Source: Coxiellaceae bacterium
Lineage (GTDB): Bacteria; Pseudomonadota; Gammaproteobacteria; Coxiellales; Coxiellaceae
Assembly: GCA_029210045.1 (NCBI GenBank)
Contig: JARGNX010000002.1
Location: 124,001-188,000, forward strand
DNA length: 64,000 nucleotides
Direction of reading: 5' to 3'
The position numbers and the translations under genes were made by a program. Of the stretch, positions 36,883 through 45,705 are shown piece after piece; position 1 is the stretch's first letter, and the number at the start of each line of letters is the position of its first letter. The notes beneath the pieces are model-generated. The model saw only the letters and a program-made list of their open reading frames with translations, had not been told where the DNA came from and ran no database searches.

Positions 36883-36908
36883 GGCGACGTCGCCTTACTA
36901 CTAGTAGT
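36883..36908 (+). promoter_or_regulatory. Leader hairpins of the first barrel gene
   Basis: Two adjoining perfect 12-bp palindromes, GGCGACGTCGCC (36883-36894) and ACTACTAGTAGT (36897-36908), the latter followed by six T. They end 21 bases before the ATG. The second palindrome recurs at the same place before the paralogous gene, so it is likely functional in the mRNA leader (stability or attenuation). Confidence 0.6.
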
Positions 36909-36929
36909 TTTTTAAACATGGAGTTTATA

Positions 36930-37637
36930 ATGTCTAACTTTTTAAAAGCAATTACGGTTGCAGGGGTTTCTCTAGCAGCTACTTCTTTATTCGCCGGTGG
37001 TATTGAACAAGGTCCTATGATGGACGATATGTCAGGTGTATTTGTTGGTGTTGGTGCTGGTTACACAAGCATGAACGCGAACACAACTGACGTAACTCGT
37101 ACAGATGGCACAGCAACTAACTTTGGTTCACTTGAAGCTAGCACCGATGGTCTTGCTCCTTTTGGTCAAATTGGTTACTGGGGTAACTTTGATCAAAACT
37201 GGATGTGGGGTGTTAAAGGTTTCTACAAATACCTAAACGCATCTGCTAACTATAACCTAGACAACAACGTTCTTAGCACTAACGTAGACACTGTTGTTTC
37301 TCAAGAAGCTGGTGCTTTGGTTATGGCTGGTTACCACATGAACAAATCATTGGCATACTTCGGTATTGGTCCAGTGTGGATGCCAGTTCAAAGCAAAGTA
37401 CGTAACGGCGTTAACACATCAAACACACAAACCGGTTCTTGGGGCGCTGTGCTTGGTTTAGGTGTGCGTTATGACGTAACACCAAGCTGGTTCTTAGATA
37501 GTGAATACTCTTATGCATTCACTGGCAAGAAAACTTACACTGGTACTAACACAGCTACTAGCGTATCTTGGTCTCGCCAATTACGTGTACACGTACAACA
37601 ATTCGATGTTTCTGTTAACTATCGTTTTGCTGTATAA
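36930..37637 (+). CDS. Outer-membrane beta-barrel protein (paralogue 1)
   Basis: A 235-residue secreted protein. A signal peptide (MSNFLKAITVAGVSLAATSLFA) is followed by GG and a short linker, then SGVFVGVGAGYTS, and alternating strands rich in Tyr, Trp, Gly and Asn (FGQIGYWGNFDQNWMWGVKGFYKY), ending VQQFDVSVNYRFAV with the terminal aromatic pattern used for Bam assembly. Eight strands are likely. The frame is open from 36873 but GGAG six bases before the ATG at 36930 and the signal peptide fix the start. Codon use is more regular than in neighbours, suggesting high expression. Similar small barrels are abundant in Legionella and Coxiella relatives. Ends in a strong terminator. Confidence 0.88.
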   Translation: MSNFLKAITVAGVSLAATSLFAGGIEQGPMMDDMSGVFVGVGAGYTSMNANTTDVTRTDGTATNFGSLEASTDGLAPFGQIGYWGNFDQNWMWGVKGFYKYLNASANYNLDNNVLSTNVDTVVSQEAGALVMAGYHMNKSLAYFGIGPVWMPVQSKVRNGVNTSNTQTGSWGAVLGLGVRYDVTPSWFLDSEYSYAFTGKKTYTGTNTATSVSWSRQLRVHVQQFDVSVNYRFAV

Positions 37638-37660
37638 ATTACAAATTTTTGTAATTCCCG

Positions 37661-37684
37661 AAGGACGCCTCTGGCGTCCTTTTT
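37661..37684 (+). terminator. Rho-independent terminator after barrel gene 1
   Basis: AAGGACGCC (37661-37669) pairs perfectly with GGCGTCCTT (37673-37681) around a 3-base loop, followed by T residues. It is 24 bases after the stop. Confidence 0.85.
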
Positions 37685-37782
37685 AGTTTCTAAAACCGCT
37701 GTAACCCCTTTAGCTTCAACACATTGACCACATCTTTTTTTTTAAGAAACTTTACGATATAGTAAGCAGCAACAAGGCGGTG

Positions 37783-37809
37783 GATAATACCGGCTTCACT
37801 ACTAGTAGT
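37783..37809 (+). promoter_or_regulatory. Leader hairpins of the second barrel gene
   Basis: An imperfect hairpin with AGGCGGT-like and ACCGGCTT-like arms ends near 37797, directly followed by the perfect palindrome ACTACTAGTAGT (37798-37809) and seven T. The order hairpin, palindrome, T-run, then ATGGAGTTT and the start codon copies the leader of the first barrel gene although the first hairpin differs in sequence. Confidence 0.5.
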
Positions 37810-37832
37810 TTTTTTAAAATATGGAGTTTTTA

Positions 37833-38543
37833 ATGTCTAAATTTCTAAAAGCAATCACCGTCGCAGGCGTTTCTCTTGCGGCTACTTCATTGTTCGCGGG
37901 CGGCATCGAATCTGCACCAATGATGGATATATCGGGTGTGTTTGTGGGTGTAGGTGCGGGTTATACCAGCATAAACGCTAACACCACCAACATAACACGA
38001 GCAGGAACAAACTTTGGTAACTTTGAAGCGAGCACCGATGGTCTTGCTCCTTTTGGCCAATTAGGTTACTGGGGTAATTTTAATCAAACATGGATGTGGG
38101 GTGTGAAAGCTTTTTATAAATACACCAACGCATCGGCTAACTATGTGATAGACAACAACGCAAGAAGTAACAACACTGATACCGTTGTTAACCAAGAAGC
38201 TGGCGCCTTTGTTATGGCAGGTTTCCACATGAACAAAACTTTAGCCTACATCGGCTTAGGTCCTGTTTGGATACCTGTTGAAAGCAAGATCCGTGGCAAC
38301 TCAGGCACAACAGCTGCAACAGCTTATACAGCAAACACTCAACGCAGTAACTGGGGCGCTATTTTTGGTCTAGGTGTGCGCTGTGATGTAACACCCGAAT
38401 GGTTCTTGGACAGTCAATACTCTTATGCATTCACACCAAATGAATCATACGGCCGAACAGTCAACGGCGTTGCATGGTCTGCCCGTAAACGCATACACAT
38501 ACAGCAATTTGATGTTTCTGTGAACTATCGTTTCGCTGTATAG
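37833..38543 (+). CDS. Outer-membrane beta-barrel protein (paralogue 2)
   Basis: A 236-residue barrel protein, closely similar to its neighbour over the whole length: the same signal peptide (MSKFLKAITVAGVSLAATSLFA), SGVFVGVGAGYTS, GNFNQTWMWGVKAFYKYTNASANY, and the terminal IQQFDVSVNYRFAV. Differences gather in the predicted loops (for example NSGTTAATAYTANTQRS against GVNTSNTQTGS), as expected for surface-exposed parts of duplicated barrels. ATG at 37833 follows ATGGAG; an in-frame ATG at 37821 is rejected because the signal peptide and the ribosome site match the paralogue. A single Cys replaces Tyr in GVRCDVTP. Its own leader and terminator make it a separate transcription unit. Confidence 0.88.
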   Translation: MSKFLKAITVAGVSLAATSLFAGGIESAPMMDISGVFVGVGAGYTSINANTTNITRAGTNFGNFEASTDGLAPFGQLGYWGNFNQTWMWGVKAFYKYTNASANYVIDNNARSNNTDTVVNQEAGAFVMAGFHMNKTLAYIGLGPVWIPVESKIRGNSGTTAATAYTANTQRSNWGAIFGLGVRCDVTPEWFLDSQYSYAFTPNESYGRTVNGVAWSARKRIHIQQFDVSVNYRFAV

Positions 38544-38563
38544 ATTACAAACTTGTATTCCCT

Positions 38564-38588
38564 AAAGGCGCTTTTCAGCGCCTTTTTT
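38564..38588 (+). terminator. Rho-independent terminator after barrel gene 2
   Basis: AAAGGCGC (38564-38571) pairs with GCGCCTTT (38578-38585) around TTTTCA, followed by TTT. It lies 20 bases after the stop. Confidence 0.85.
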
Positions 38589-38657
38589 ACAGCCTTTTGC
38601 TCATCTGCCTGTTAAAATCAACCTCACGAATCTAAGCTATTTGTCATTATGAGGAGC

Positions 38658-40274
38658 CTACGCAGACGAAATACCATACGACACACCCAGTGCAACAGCC
38701 GGCGCGGCAACAAAAGCACCAACCGTGTAGACTGCAGGAAACCAACGATATTTAGCAGCTAAATCCCCCAAACCTCGTGCACCGCCCAGTAGTTTGTTTC
38801 TCACAGGTTTCACAGGATAAGCTAGCAATGTGCCAATCACATTAAATGCCACATGAGCAAGAGCCACTTGCAGTGCTTGTTTAGGGTGACTGGTCGCCGC
38901 TAAAGCCGCCAACAAACCCGTAACCGTTGTTCCCATATTGGCGCCGAGTGTGAGTGGAAACATTTCTTCTAATGAAACAATACCACCAGCACATAAAGGC
39001 ATCATTGCCGACGTTGTCACCGAACTGGATTGCACCGCAACCGTTAAGCCCGTACCAATCAACATAGTCACCAGTGGATGAAAGCTTAACGCCTTCTTAA
39101 GTCCACGCGCCAAGCCACCCTTCAAAACGTTTTTAAGGTTTTTTACTAAGAAATACAAACAGAAATATAAAATAGTAACCGCACCAAGGGTGCAAACCAA
39201 ACCAGCCGCCGTATCTGACATACCCGCATCTTTTAACCAACCACCTTTAAGCAACGGGTTATCACAAATCGAGTCAACACCGCTACAATCATTTTTTGCA
39301 ATCGCTTTTAGTACTTTCTTATCCACTTGCGCAATATACTTGGCAACATTATCAATAATTTTTTCAGTAATCGGGTTTTTCCATGGTTCACAAGCCCCTT
39401 CACAAGGTTGTGGGTTACCAACCATCCACGCGGTTAGCTCACCCAAAAAGTCAAACCCCCACTGAAATGGTAATAGTGCTGTCACGGTAGCAACATTAAA
39501 TAAATCATGAATAGTCGCACAAGAAAAGCTACGGCGTCTTTCCGCTTGTTGCGATTCTGTTAACTTCGCGCCACGCTTAACGCATAAGCCAGCCCGCTGA
39601 AGCCAGCCTATTGGCTGTTGAGTGGCAGGTAGATGAGGTGCCGGCGCCGTATCATCAGATGCCGATGCCGCTTGCGTCGCATCTTCCTTTCTACCTTTAG
39701 CACTAAACAACGCAACCAATGTATTAGTAACCGTTGTACCTATATTAGCGCCCATAATAGCCGCAATCGCATTTTGTACGCTCATTTCACCAGCGCCCGT
39801 CGCGGCAATAAAGAGAGATGTACTCGTAGAAGAGCTTTGTAATAAAACCGTGGATAAAATACCCACCATCACACCGCTGAATGGGTTATCCACAAAATCA
39901 AACATCTTGGCAGAGTTTTTACCGCCTAGGATTTTCATACCTGTGCCAAGAATTTTTAAACTCAGCATGAAACCCCATAATAATGTGCCGGCATACACAG
40001 CAGATTTAGTTCGTTGCCCGCAACTCAAATGGTTATCCCCCGTCCACTCACGTTGAGCACGCTCTTGCTCGGTTAATGCAGCCTGAGGGCTACCTATCGC
40101 ACCAGCGAACGGTGCTGGTGTACCTTTTGCATCAGCTTCTAAATCCACACCTACTACCCCGTCAATCGGCGCTAGTGCCGCTCCAGCGCCAGGAATAAAT
40201 TCCCCCACATCTTGCTTGGCATCTTGCTCGGGGGTTGAATCGACTTGCTTAGGTTGCGCAGCTGAACGGCTCAT
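38658..40274 (-). CDS. Na+/phosphate cotransporter (NptA/PF02690 family)
   Basis: A 538-residue inner-membrane symporter with two inverted repeats of the Na_Pi_cotrans domain. Each has the QSSS signature: VLLQSSSTSTSLF in the first half and VAVQSSSVTTSAMMPL in the second, each followed by GANIGTT/GANMGTT motifs. About 75 N-terminal residues are hydrophilic, acidic and Ala/Pro-rich before the first membrane segment, longer than in most members, and a hydrophilic Cys-containing loop (PQPCEGACEPWKNP...NDCSGVDSICDNP) lies mid-protein, probably periplasmic and disulfide-bonded. No PhoU domain is fused. It stands alone, convergent with the barrel gene. ATG start. Confidence 0.9.
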   Translation of the reverse strand: MSRSAAQPKQVDSTPEQDAKQDVGEFIPGAGAALAPIDGVVGVDLEADAKGTPAPFAGAIGSPQAALTEQERAQREWTGDNHLSCGQRTKSAVYAGTLLWGFMLSLKILGTGMKILGGKNSAKMFDFVDNPFSGVMVGILSTVLLQSSSTSTSLFIAATGAGEMSVQNAIAAIMGANIGTTVTNTLVALFSAKGRKEDATQAASASDDTAPAPHLPATQQPIGWLQRAGLCVKRGAKLTESQQAERRRSFSCATIHDLFNVATVTALLPFQWGFDFLGELTAWMVGNPQPCEGACEPWKNPITEKIIDNVAKYIAQVDKKVLKAIAKNDCSGVDSICDNPLLKGGWLKDAGMSDTAAGLVCTLGAVTILYFCLYFLVKNLKNVLKGGLARGLKKALSFHPLVTMLIGTGLTVAVQSSSVTTSAMMPLCAGGIVSLEEMFPLTLGANMGTTVTGLLAALAATSHPKQALQVALAHVAFNVIGTLLAYPVKPVRNKLLGGARGLGDLAAKYRWFPAVYTVGAFVAAPAVALGVSYGISSA

Positions 40275-40580
40275 AGAAATTTGTCTCCCACATTTTTCTA
40301 GATTAAAAGAAAAACAAAATACGCAATGTTTATTACAAAAAAAAGAAAGAATTAAATAAAATTATTTTTTGGGCCTGCACCTTGGTATGCAGGGCGAATA
40401 TCTGTGCCTCTTTTACGTAAGTAAAGCACTATCATGTCGTCACTTTTTTCTAATAGGCACCGTCATTGCGAGAAGGCAGAATCGCATTCTGCCGACGCGG
40501 CAACCTCAAAACTTAAGTGGTTTAGTCATGAAGATTGCCGCGCCACTACGTGGCTCGCAATGACATCAATGACAGGATAA
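40275..40580. repeat. Gene-free stretch with repeat family B and a family C fragment
   Basis: No gene recognised. GCCTCTTTTACGTAAGTAAAG near 40407-40427 is a piece of family C (compare 35359). From 40461 to 40565 a family B element runs from CGTCATTGCGAGAAGG to GGCTCGCAATGACA; its centre CTTAAGTGGTTTAGTCATGA is the same as in the 33014 copy while the arms differ. The Na/Pi transporter promoter must lie in the AT-rich 40275-40380 part. Confidence 0.8.
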
Positions 40581-42653
40581 CTAATCTTGCAACAACGAAA
40601 TATCGGCAACCTGCGTAAACAACTGTCTCAACTGCTGTAACATCGCCAAACGATTTGCACGTTTCTTTTTGTCGTCATCCATAATCATCACCTGATCAAA
40701 AAATTCATCCACAGGTTTCTTTAACTCTGATAACTGACTCAATGCCTCGGTATAGTTTGCTTTACCATATAGCGCATCAACACGTTTTGCTTGTTGCGCA
40801 AGTTGTTTTGCTAAACCACTTTCAGCATCACTATCGAATAACGTTTTATCCAAAACCTTTGGAATGGTTTTGCTGTTTTGCTTCTTTAAGATGTTTCGTA
40901 CGCGCTTATTCGCTGCCGCCAAGGTCTGCGCTTCCGGTAGTGACTGGAATTTCTTAACGGCTTGAATACGTAAATCAAAATCCAACGGCTGCGTTGGCTG
41001 TATCGCTGCAACGGACTCAAACACATCCGCGCTAACACCTTGATCCGCATAAAATGCTTTTAAGCGATCAATACAAAAATCAAATGTATTCTGCACAGCA
41101 TCGTCATTTGTTAAAACACCTTTGTAGTTTTTATGCGCTACCTTAATCAGCTCCATCAAATCCAAAGCCATCGGTGTTTCAATTAATATGCGTAACACAC
41201 CCAACGCCGCACGACGTAGTGCAAACGGATCTTTATCACCAGTCGGAATTTGTTTAATGCCGATAATACCTACCAAAGTGTCTAATTTATCAGCAACAGC
41301 AATGCACGCACCCAGAGGGCTGACTGGAATGTTGTCACCGGCAAATTTAGGCGAATATTGCTGCTTAATAGCATCAACAACATTTGGGTCTTCTTTATCA
41401 TGCGTAGCGTAATAAGCGCCCATCGTACCCTGCAGTGACGGAAATTCACCAACCATCTCTGTGAGCAAATCACACTTGGCTAAATTTGCCGCACGCTTGG
41501 CTGATTTTTCATCACAATTTATTTTACGCGCCATCGTCGCTGCCAATAAACCCATGCGATGCGCTTTTTCTGCCAGCGTACCTAATTGTTTTTGAAATAC
41601 CACGCGCTCCAAAGCTTTGCTGTGGCTCGCTAACGGCTGCTTCAAGTCTTGGCGGTAGAAGAAGTCAGCATCAGATAAACGTGCGTTGATGACACGCTCA
41701 TTGCCTTTGACGATTATCTTGGGGTCCTTGCTAACAAGATTACTCACCAAAACGAAGTACGGCTGCAAATTTCCTTGCGGATCCGTCACCGCAAAACATT
41801 TTTGATGTGATTGCATTGAACAAATAAGTGCCTCAGCTGGTACCGCTAAAAAATCGCGCTTAAATTCACCTAACATCACCACCGGCCATTCAACTAATGC
41901 CGTTACCTCAGATAATAAATCTTCGTCCAACACCACCTTGCCGTGTTTTGATACAACCTGACCAATCTGATCAAGAATAATACTTTGACGCTGCTGATAA
42001 TTAGCAATCACCTGACCTTCGTTTTTTAATTGGTCAACATAGTCACTGGCTTGCTCTAAATTAATCGCCTCAGGGTGCATAAAGCGATGACCATACGTTT
42101 TTCGATCGGCTTTTAAATCAAACAAAGTGGCCGGTACCACCTGGCGACCAAATAACATCACCACCCACTTCACTGGTCGCACAAACTGCACATCACTATC
42201 ACCCCAACGCATCGGTTTAGGAATCGGTAGCTGCTTAACTGCTTTTTGTACAATTTCAGGCAATAACTCTGCCGTAGATACCCCCGGCTTATCCACAGTG
42301 CATTGTAAATACGTGCCTTTCTCAGTCTCTACTTTCTCAACTTCATCAACCGAAACGCCACATGAGCGCGCAAAACCCATACAAGCTAATGTAGGCGCGC
42401 CAGTTTTATCATAAGCCGCCGCCGCACTCGGTCCCTGTCGCACTAGCTTACGCGGTGGTTGCTTAACCACCAAGCCATTAATCAATACCGCCAAACGACG
42501 CGGTGTCGCAAAACACTGACTAGCACCAAACTGCAACTCAGCTTTTTGTAAGCCAGATTCAATATGACGCTGCAAAGTCTCTGCCAACATCAATAAAGAT
42601 TTTGGTGGTAACTCTTCACAACCAATCTCAATCAAAAAATCTCTTGTTTCCAT
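40581..42653 (-). CDS. glyS: Glycyl-tRNA synthetase beta subunit
   Basis: The beta chain of the alpha2beta2 glycine-tRNA ligase, providing most tRNA contacts. MxTRDFLIEIGCEELPPKSL, PTPRRLAVLI-type FATPRRLAVLINGL, PKPMRWGD, RFMHPEAI, LLSEVTALVEWPVVMLGEF and NRLAMLQQLRQLFTQVADISLLQD at the end are all family hallmarks. 690 residues is the usual length. It follows glyQ on the same strand but, unlike the common near-contiguous arrangement, a 245-base gap with a repeat separates them. ATG start with a weak upstream site. Confidence 0.97.
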   Translation of the reverse strand: METRDFLIEIGCEELPPKSLLMLAETLQRHIESGLQKAELQFGASQCFATPRRLAVLINGLVVKQPPRKLVRQGPSAAAAYDKTGAPTLACMGFARSCGVSVDEVEKVETEKGTYLQCTVDKPGVSTAELLPEIVQKAVKQLPIPKPMRWGDSDVQFVRPVKWVVMLFGRQVVPATLFDLKADRKTYGHRFMHPEAINLEQASDYVDQLKNEGQVIANYQQRQSIILDQIGQVVSKHGKVVLDEDLLSEVTALVEWPVVMLGEFKRDFLAVPAEALICSMQSHQKCFAVTDPQGNLQPYFVLVSNLVSKDPKIIVKGNERVINARLSDADFFYRQDLKQPLASHSKALERVVFQKQLGTLAEKAHRMGLLAATMARKINCDEKSAKRAANLAKCDLLTEMVGEFPSLQGTMGAYYATHDKEDPNVVDAIKQQYSPKFAGDNIPVSPLGACIAVADKLDTLVGIIGIKQIPTGDKDPFALRRAALGVLRILIETPMALDLMELIKVAHKNYKGVLTNDDAVQNTFDFCIDRLKAFYADQGVSADVFESVAAIQPTQPLDFDLRIQAVKKFQSLPEAQTLAAANKRVRNILKKQNSKTIPKVLDKTLFDSDAESGLAKQLAQQAKRVDALYGKANYTEALSQLSELKKPVDEFFDQVMIMDDDKKKRANRLAMLQQLRQLFTQVADISLLQD

Positions 42654-42780
42654 CTTTTACGCCTTCTGCCTAATTATGTTTCTTAAACCACTCAAACGCC
42701 TCAATTTAGACATTCTTTTCACTTCAGTTTTTTCACAGCTTTCCTACCCTATCATGCAGGCATCCAGGTATTATATCCCT

Positions 42781-42872
42781 GGATCCCGGCTCGGGGGCCG
42801 GGATGACAAAACTACTCTCCGAGATGACAAAACTACTCTCTGGGATGGCAAAATAACTCAGCAAGGTGACAA
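42781..42872. repeat. Family A repeat extended by a 21-bp tandem array
   Basis: The family A core GATCCCGGC...GCCGGGATGACA starts at 42782. From about 42800 its right end is repeated with a 21-base period: GATGACAAAACTACTCTC at 42802 and 42823, GATGGCAAAATAACTC at 42844, and a decayed GGTGACAAC at 42865. It fills the glyQ-glyS gap (42654-42898). Confidence 0.8.
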
Positions 42873-42898
42873 CATCGCCCATCGCTGCGACAAAACCC

Positions 42899-43786
42899 TT
42901 ACACCGTCTCTGCGCATAACGGAAAGCCCAAAGCTTCGCGCGATTCATAATAAGCCGAAGCCACCGATTGCGCGAGTTTGCGTACACGCAAAATAAAACG
43001 CTGACGCTCTGTCACCGAAATCGCTTGTCGTGCATCCAATAAATTAAATGTATGCGAAGCCTTTAACACCATCTCATATGCCACTAATGGCAATGTCTGC
43101 TTAATCAAATGCGCCGCTTGTGATTCGTAAAAATCAAACTGCTTAAATAATGCATCAACGTCCGCATGCTCAAAGTTGTATGTCGACATCTCTACTTCAT
43201 TCTGATGAAACACATCACCATAAGTCACTGGACCCGCTGGTGTTTGCGCCCAAACAATATCAAACATACTGTCAACGCCCTGAACAAACATCGCTAAGCG
43301 CTCTAAGCCATAAGTAATCTCACCAGTCACTGGCCTACACTCCAAGCCACCCACCTGCTGGAAGTAAGTGAATTGCGTCACCTCCATTCCATCTTGCCAA
43401 ACTTCCCAACCCAATCCCCACGCACCTAACGTCGGTGATTCCCAGTTGTCTTCAACAAAACGAATATCATGCACCAACGGATCAATGCCTAATGCGCGCA
43501 ATGAATCTAAATATAATTCTTGAATGTTGTCAGGTGAAGGCTTTAACACCACCTGAAACTGATAATAATGCTGCGTACGGTTCGGGTTGTCACCATAACG
43601 ACCATCAGTCGGGCGACGCGACGGCTGCACAAATGCCGCACTCCACGGCTCTGGACCAATCGCTTTTAAAAATGTCGCTGGGTGAAACGTTCCCGCTCCC
43701 ACCTCCAAATCATATGGCTGTAAAACTACACAACCTTGCTCCGCCCAAAAACGTTGCAACGTCAATATCATCTCTTGAAAAACCAT
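42899..43786 (-). CDS. glyQ: Glycyl-tRNA synthetase alpha subunit
   Basis: The catalytic class II subunit that forms glycyl-adenylate. [31 protein letters not shown] is the invariant opening; [36 protein letters not shown] carries class II motif 2, and [33 protein letters not shown] motif 3. Length 295 is normal. It precedes glyS on the minus strand. Upstream (43787-43967) lie repeats of family A in both orientations. Confidence 0.97.
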   Translation of the reverse strand: MVFQEMILTLQRFWAEQGCVVLQPYDLEVGAGTFHPATFLKAIGPEPWSAAFVQPSRRPTDGRYGDNPNRTQHYYQFQVVLKPSPDNIQELYLDSLRALGIDPLVHDIRFVEDNWESPTLGAWGLGWEVWQDGMEVTQFTYFQQVGGLECRPVTGEITYGLERLAMFVQGVDSMFDIVWAQTPAGPVTYGDVFHQNEVEMSTYNFEHADVDALFKQFDFYESQAAHLIKQTLPLVAYEMVLKASHTFNLLDARQAISVTERQRFILRVRKLAQSVASAYYESREALGFPLCAETV

Positions 43787-43858
43787 CTTTTACACCCTTC
43801 TACCTAACCGCTCTTTAAATCACCTTGCTAGATTTAAATAAATACCAAAGCCCAGATA

Positions 43859-43952
43859 CATGGATCCCGGCTCGGGGGCCGGGATGACAAAATACAGTAA
43901 TCATGTACGACTACAAACACGATCCTGTCATCCCGGGCTTGATCCGGGATCC
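43859..43952. repeat. Two family A repeats in opposite orientation
   Basis: One copy at 43861-43892 (GGATCCCGGC...GCCGGGATGACA) and a second, inverted and diverged, at 43927-43952 (GTCATCCCGGGCTTGATCC then GGGATCC). They lie in the 181-base gap between glyQ and the DsbA-like gene and may double as a bidirectional transcription stop. Confidence 0.8.
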
Positions 43953-43967
43953 AGAAACAAAAACTTA

Positions 43968-44762
43968 CTACTTAGCTGCCGCGTTAGTGCTTTGCACTGA
44001 CTTAATCGCCGCTTCTAAACCAGCTTGCGATGTTGCGCCAGGAATAAACTTAAAGTCTGTGCCTGCACGGTTACCCACAATAAATGCTGGCGTACCAACT
44101 AACTGTAATTTCTGCGCCAATTTGAAGTCATCCTTAACTGCTTTATCAATTTCAGGGCTCTTCATGTCTTTAGCTAACTGGGTCATGTTAAGCCCAACTT
44201 TTTTAGCCGCCGCTAACACTTTCGCATTATTCAATGGATTAGCTGTTTTCATTAACGCTTGATGGAATGCTTGGTACTTGCCTTGCTTGTTAGCTGCTAA
44301 CGCTGCTTTCGCTGCAAACTGTGAATCAGCACCAAAGATCGGTAGTTCTTTGTAAACCACACGCAAGTTTTTATTACCAGCCATTACTTTTTCAATCACT
44401 GGCTCCATTTCTTTACAGTGGCCACATTGATAGTCAAAAAACTCAACCAATGTCACGGTACCTTTTGGATTACCGCCAACAGGTGAGTCTGCATTTGCAA
44501 AAATATCATGTGCATTGCTCTTAATTGCCGCCAGCGCCACTGCTTGTTCTTTTTTAGCAGCCTGCTCGCGCAGTTTAACAGAAGCTTCTATCAACACTTT
44601 GGGGTTATTCACAATGTAGTTGTAAATAATTTTATGCATTGCATTAACTTGAGCCGGTGTAAACTCAGCTGAACTCGCTGCTGCCGGTGCCGCTATACCC
44701 GAAGTTAAAAAACCCAACCCTACGCTAGCAATAGCGCCAATTGCAAATTGTCTGAATTTCAC
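43968..44762 (-). CDS. DsbA/Com1-like periplasmic thiol oxidoreductase
   Basis: A 264-residue exported thioredoxin-fold protein resembling Coxiella Com1 and the DsbA2-type proteins of Legionella. A signal peptide (IGAIASVGLGFLTSGIAAPAAA) is followed by a helical N-terminal dimerisation region, then VTLVEFFDYQCGHCKEMEPVIEK with the CGHC active site (Cys near residues 113 and 116) and the cis-Pro loop LQLVGTPAFIVGN. The N-terminal extension before the thioredoxin domain fits dimeric isomerase/oxidase types such as DsbA2 or ScsC rather than monomeric DsbA. GTG start with AAGGA nine bases upstream. It is followed by repeats and preceded by rpoH on the same strand. Confidence 0.9.
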   Translation of the reverse strand: MKFRQFAIGAIASVGLGFLTSGIAAPAAASSAEFTPAQVNAMHKIIYNYIVNNPKVLIEASVKLREQAAKKEQAVALAAIKSNAHDIFANADSPVGGNPKGTVTLVEFFDYQCGHCKEMEPVIEKVMAGNKNLRVVYKELPIFGADSQFAAKAALAANKQGKYQAFHQALMKTANPLNNAKVLAAAKKVGLNMTQLAKDMKSPEIDKAVKDDFKLAQKLQLVGTPAFIVGNRAGTDFKFIPGATSQAGLEAAIKSVQSTNAAAK

Positions 44763-44820
44763 GGTGTAGTTCCTTTGATAGTTTTTGAAAGAATTTAATC
44801 AGGCTCACAATATACGCTTG

Positions 44821-45705
44821 CTAAGCTGTGCCTGCAACCTCACTCATCGCCAGTTGCATTTTTTTCATTGCATTCTTTTCCAGCTGACGCACACGCTCAG
44901 CTGAAATCTGATATTCGGCTGCTAATTCATGTAAGGTTTTTTTGTTCTCACTTAACCAACGATTAGCAATAATAGTACGGCTGCGGTCATCCAATGTGTC
45001 CAACGCCTCATACAATGCCGTTTCTTGCTTGTTACCCCATTCATTATCACTGACTTGTTGCTCAGGATTATTGGAAAGATCTTCAAGTGCATTACCAGGT
45101 GCAACACTTAACCAGTTCTTACTGTCTTCATTATCTTCAGCGGTCACATCAAGCGATTGATCATAATTACTCAAGCGCGCTTCCATTTGCACCACATCCG
45201 CTTTGCTAACATTTAACTCAGTAGCCACGGTTTCAATTTCTGCTTGGCTTAACCAACCCAGCTTCTTTGATGCTTTGCGTAAATTAAAAAATAATTTACG
45301 CTGTGCTTTAGTGGTCGCAATTTTAACAATGCGCCAGTTCTTTAAAATGTACTCATGCATTTCAGCACGAATCCAATGAATGGCAAATGAAACCAGCCTC
45401 ACCCCCACTTCAGGGTTAAAACGCTTCACCGCCTTCATCAAACCAATATTGCCTTCTTGAATTAAGTCTTCTTGTGACAAACCATAACCGCTATAACCAC
45501 GCGCCATGCGAACAACTAAACGTAAATGTGACATCACCATTTTACGCGCAGATTCCAAATCACCAAAATCACGCAGTTTAGTGGCTAAATCCACCTCTTC
45601 TTCTTGTGTTAATAATGGGATGGTATTTACCCAATGGATATAGGAGCTCAGGGTTCCAACGGAAAGCGAACGGTCAAGACAGAGTAAATCTTTCGGCATA
45701 GTCAT
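44821..45705 (-). CDS. rpoH: RNA polymerase heat-shock sigma factor (sigma-32)
   Basis: A 294-residue sigma-70-family factor of the RpoH group. Region 2 has LRLVVRMARGYSGYGLSQEDLIQEGNIGLMKAVKRFNPEVGVRLVSFAIHWIRAEMHEYILKNW with the RpoH-specific wording; the RpoH box is QRKLFFNLRK; region 4 ends with TLHELAAEYQISAERVRQLEKNAMKKM. It directs heat-shock transcription. In related bacteria it follows ftsX; here a GGDEF gene and a 624-base gene-free stretch separate them. ATG start with GAAGAGA upstream. Confidence 0.97.
   Translation of the reverse strand: MTMPKDLLCLDRSLSVGTLSSYIHWVNTIPLLTQEEEVDLATKLRDFGDLESARKMVMSHLRLVVRMARGYSGYGLSQEDLIQEGNIGLMKAVKRFNPEVGVRLVSFAIHWIRAEMHEYILKNWRIVKIATTKAQRKLFFNLRKASKKLGWLSQAEIETVATELNVSKADVVQMEARLSNYDQSLDVTAEDNEDSKNWLSVAPGNALEDLSNNPEQQVSDNEWGNKQETALYEALDTLDDRSRTIIANRWLSENKKTLHELAAEYQISAERVRQLEKNAMKKMQLAMSEVAGTA

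Noticed and set aside
43435-43818. 127-codon plus-strand frame opposite glyQ
   Set aside because: Shadow of the highly conserved glyQ coding strand with no independent start signal.
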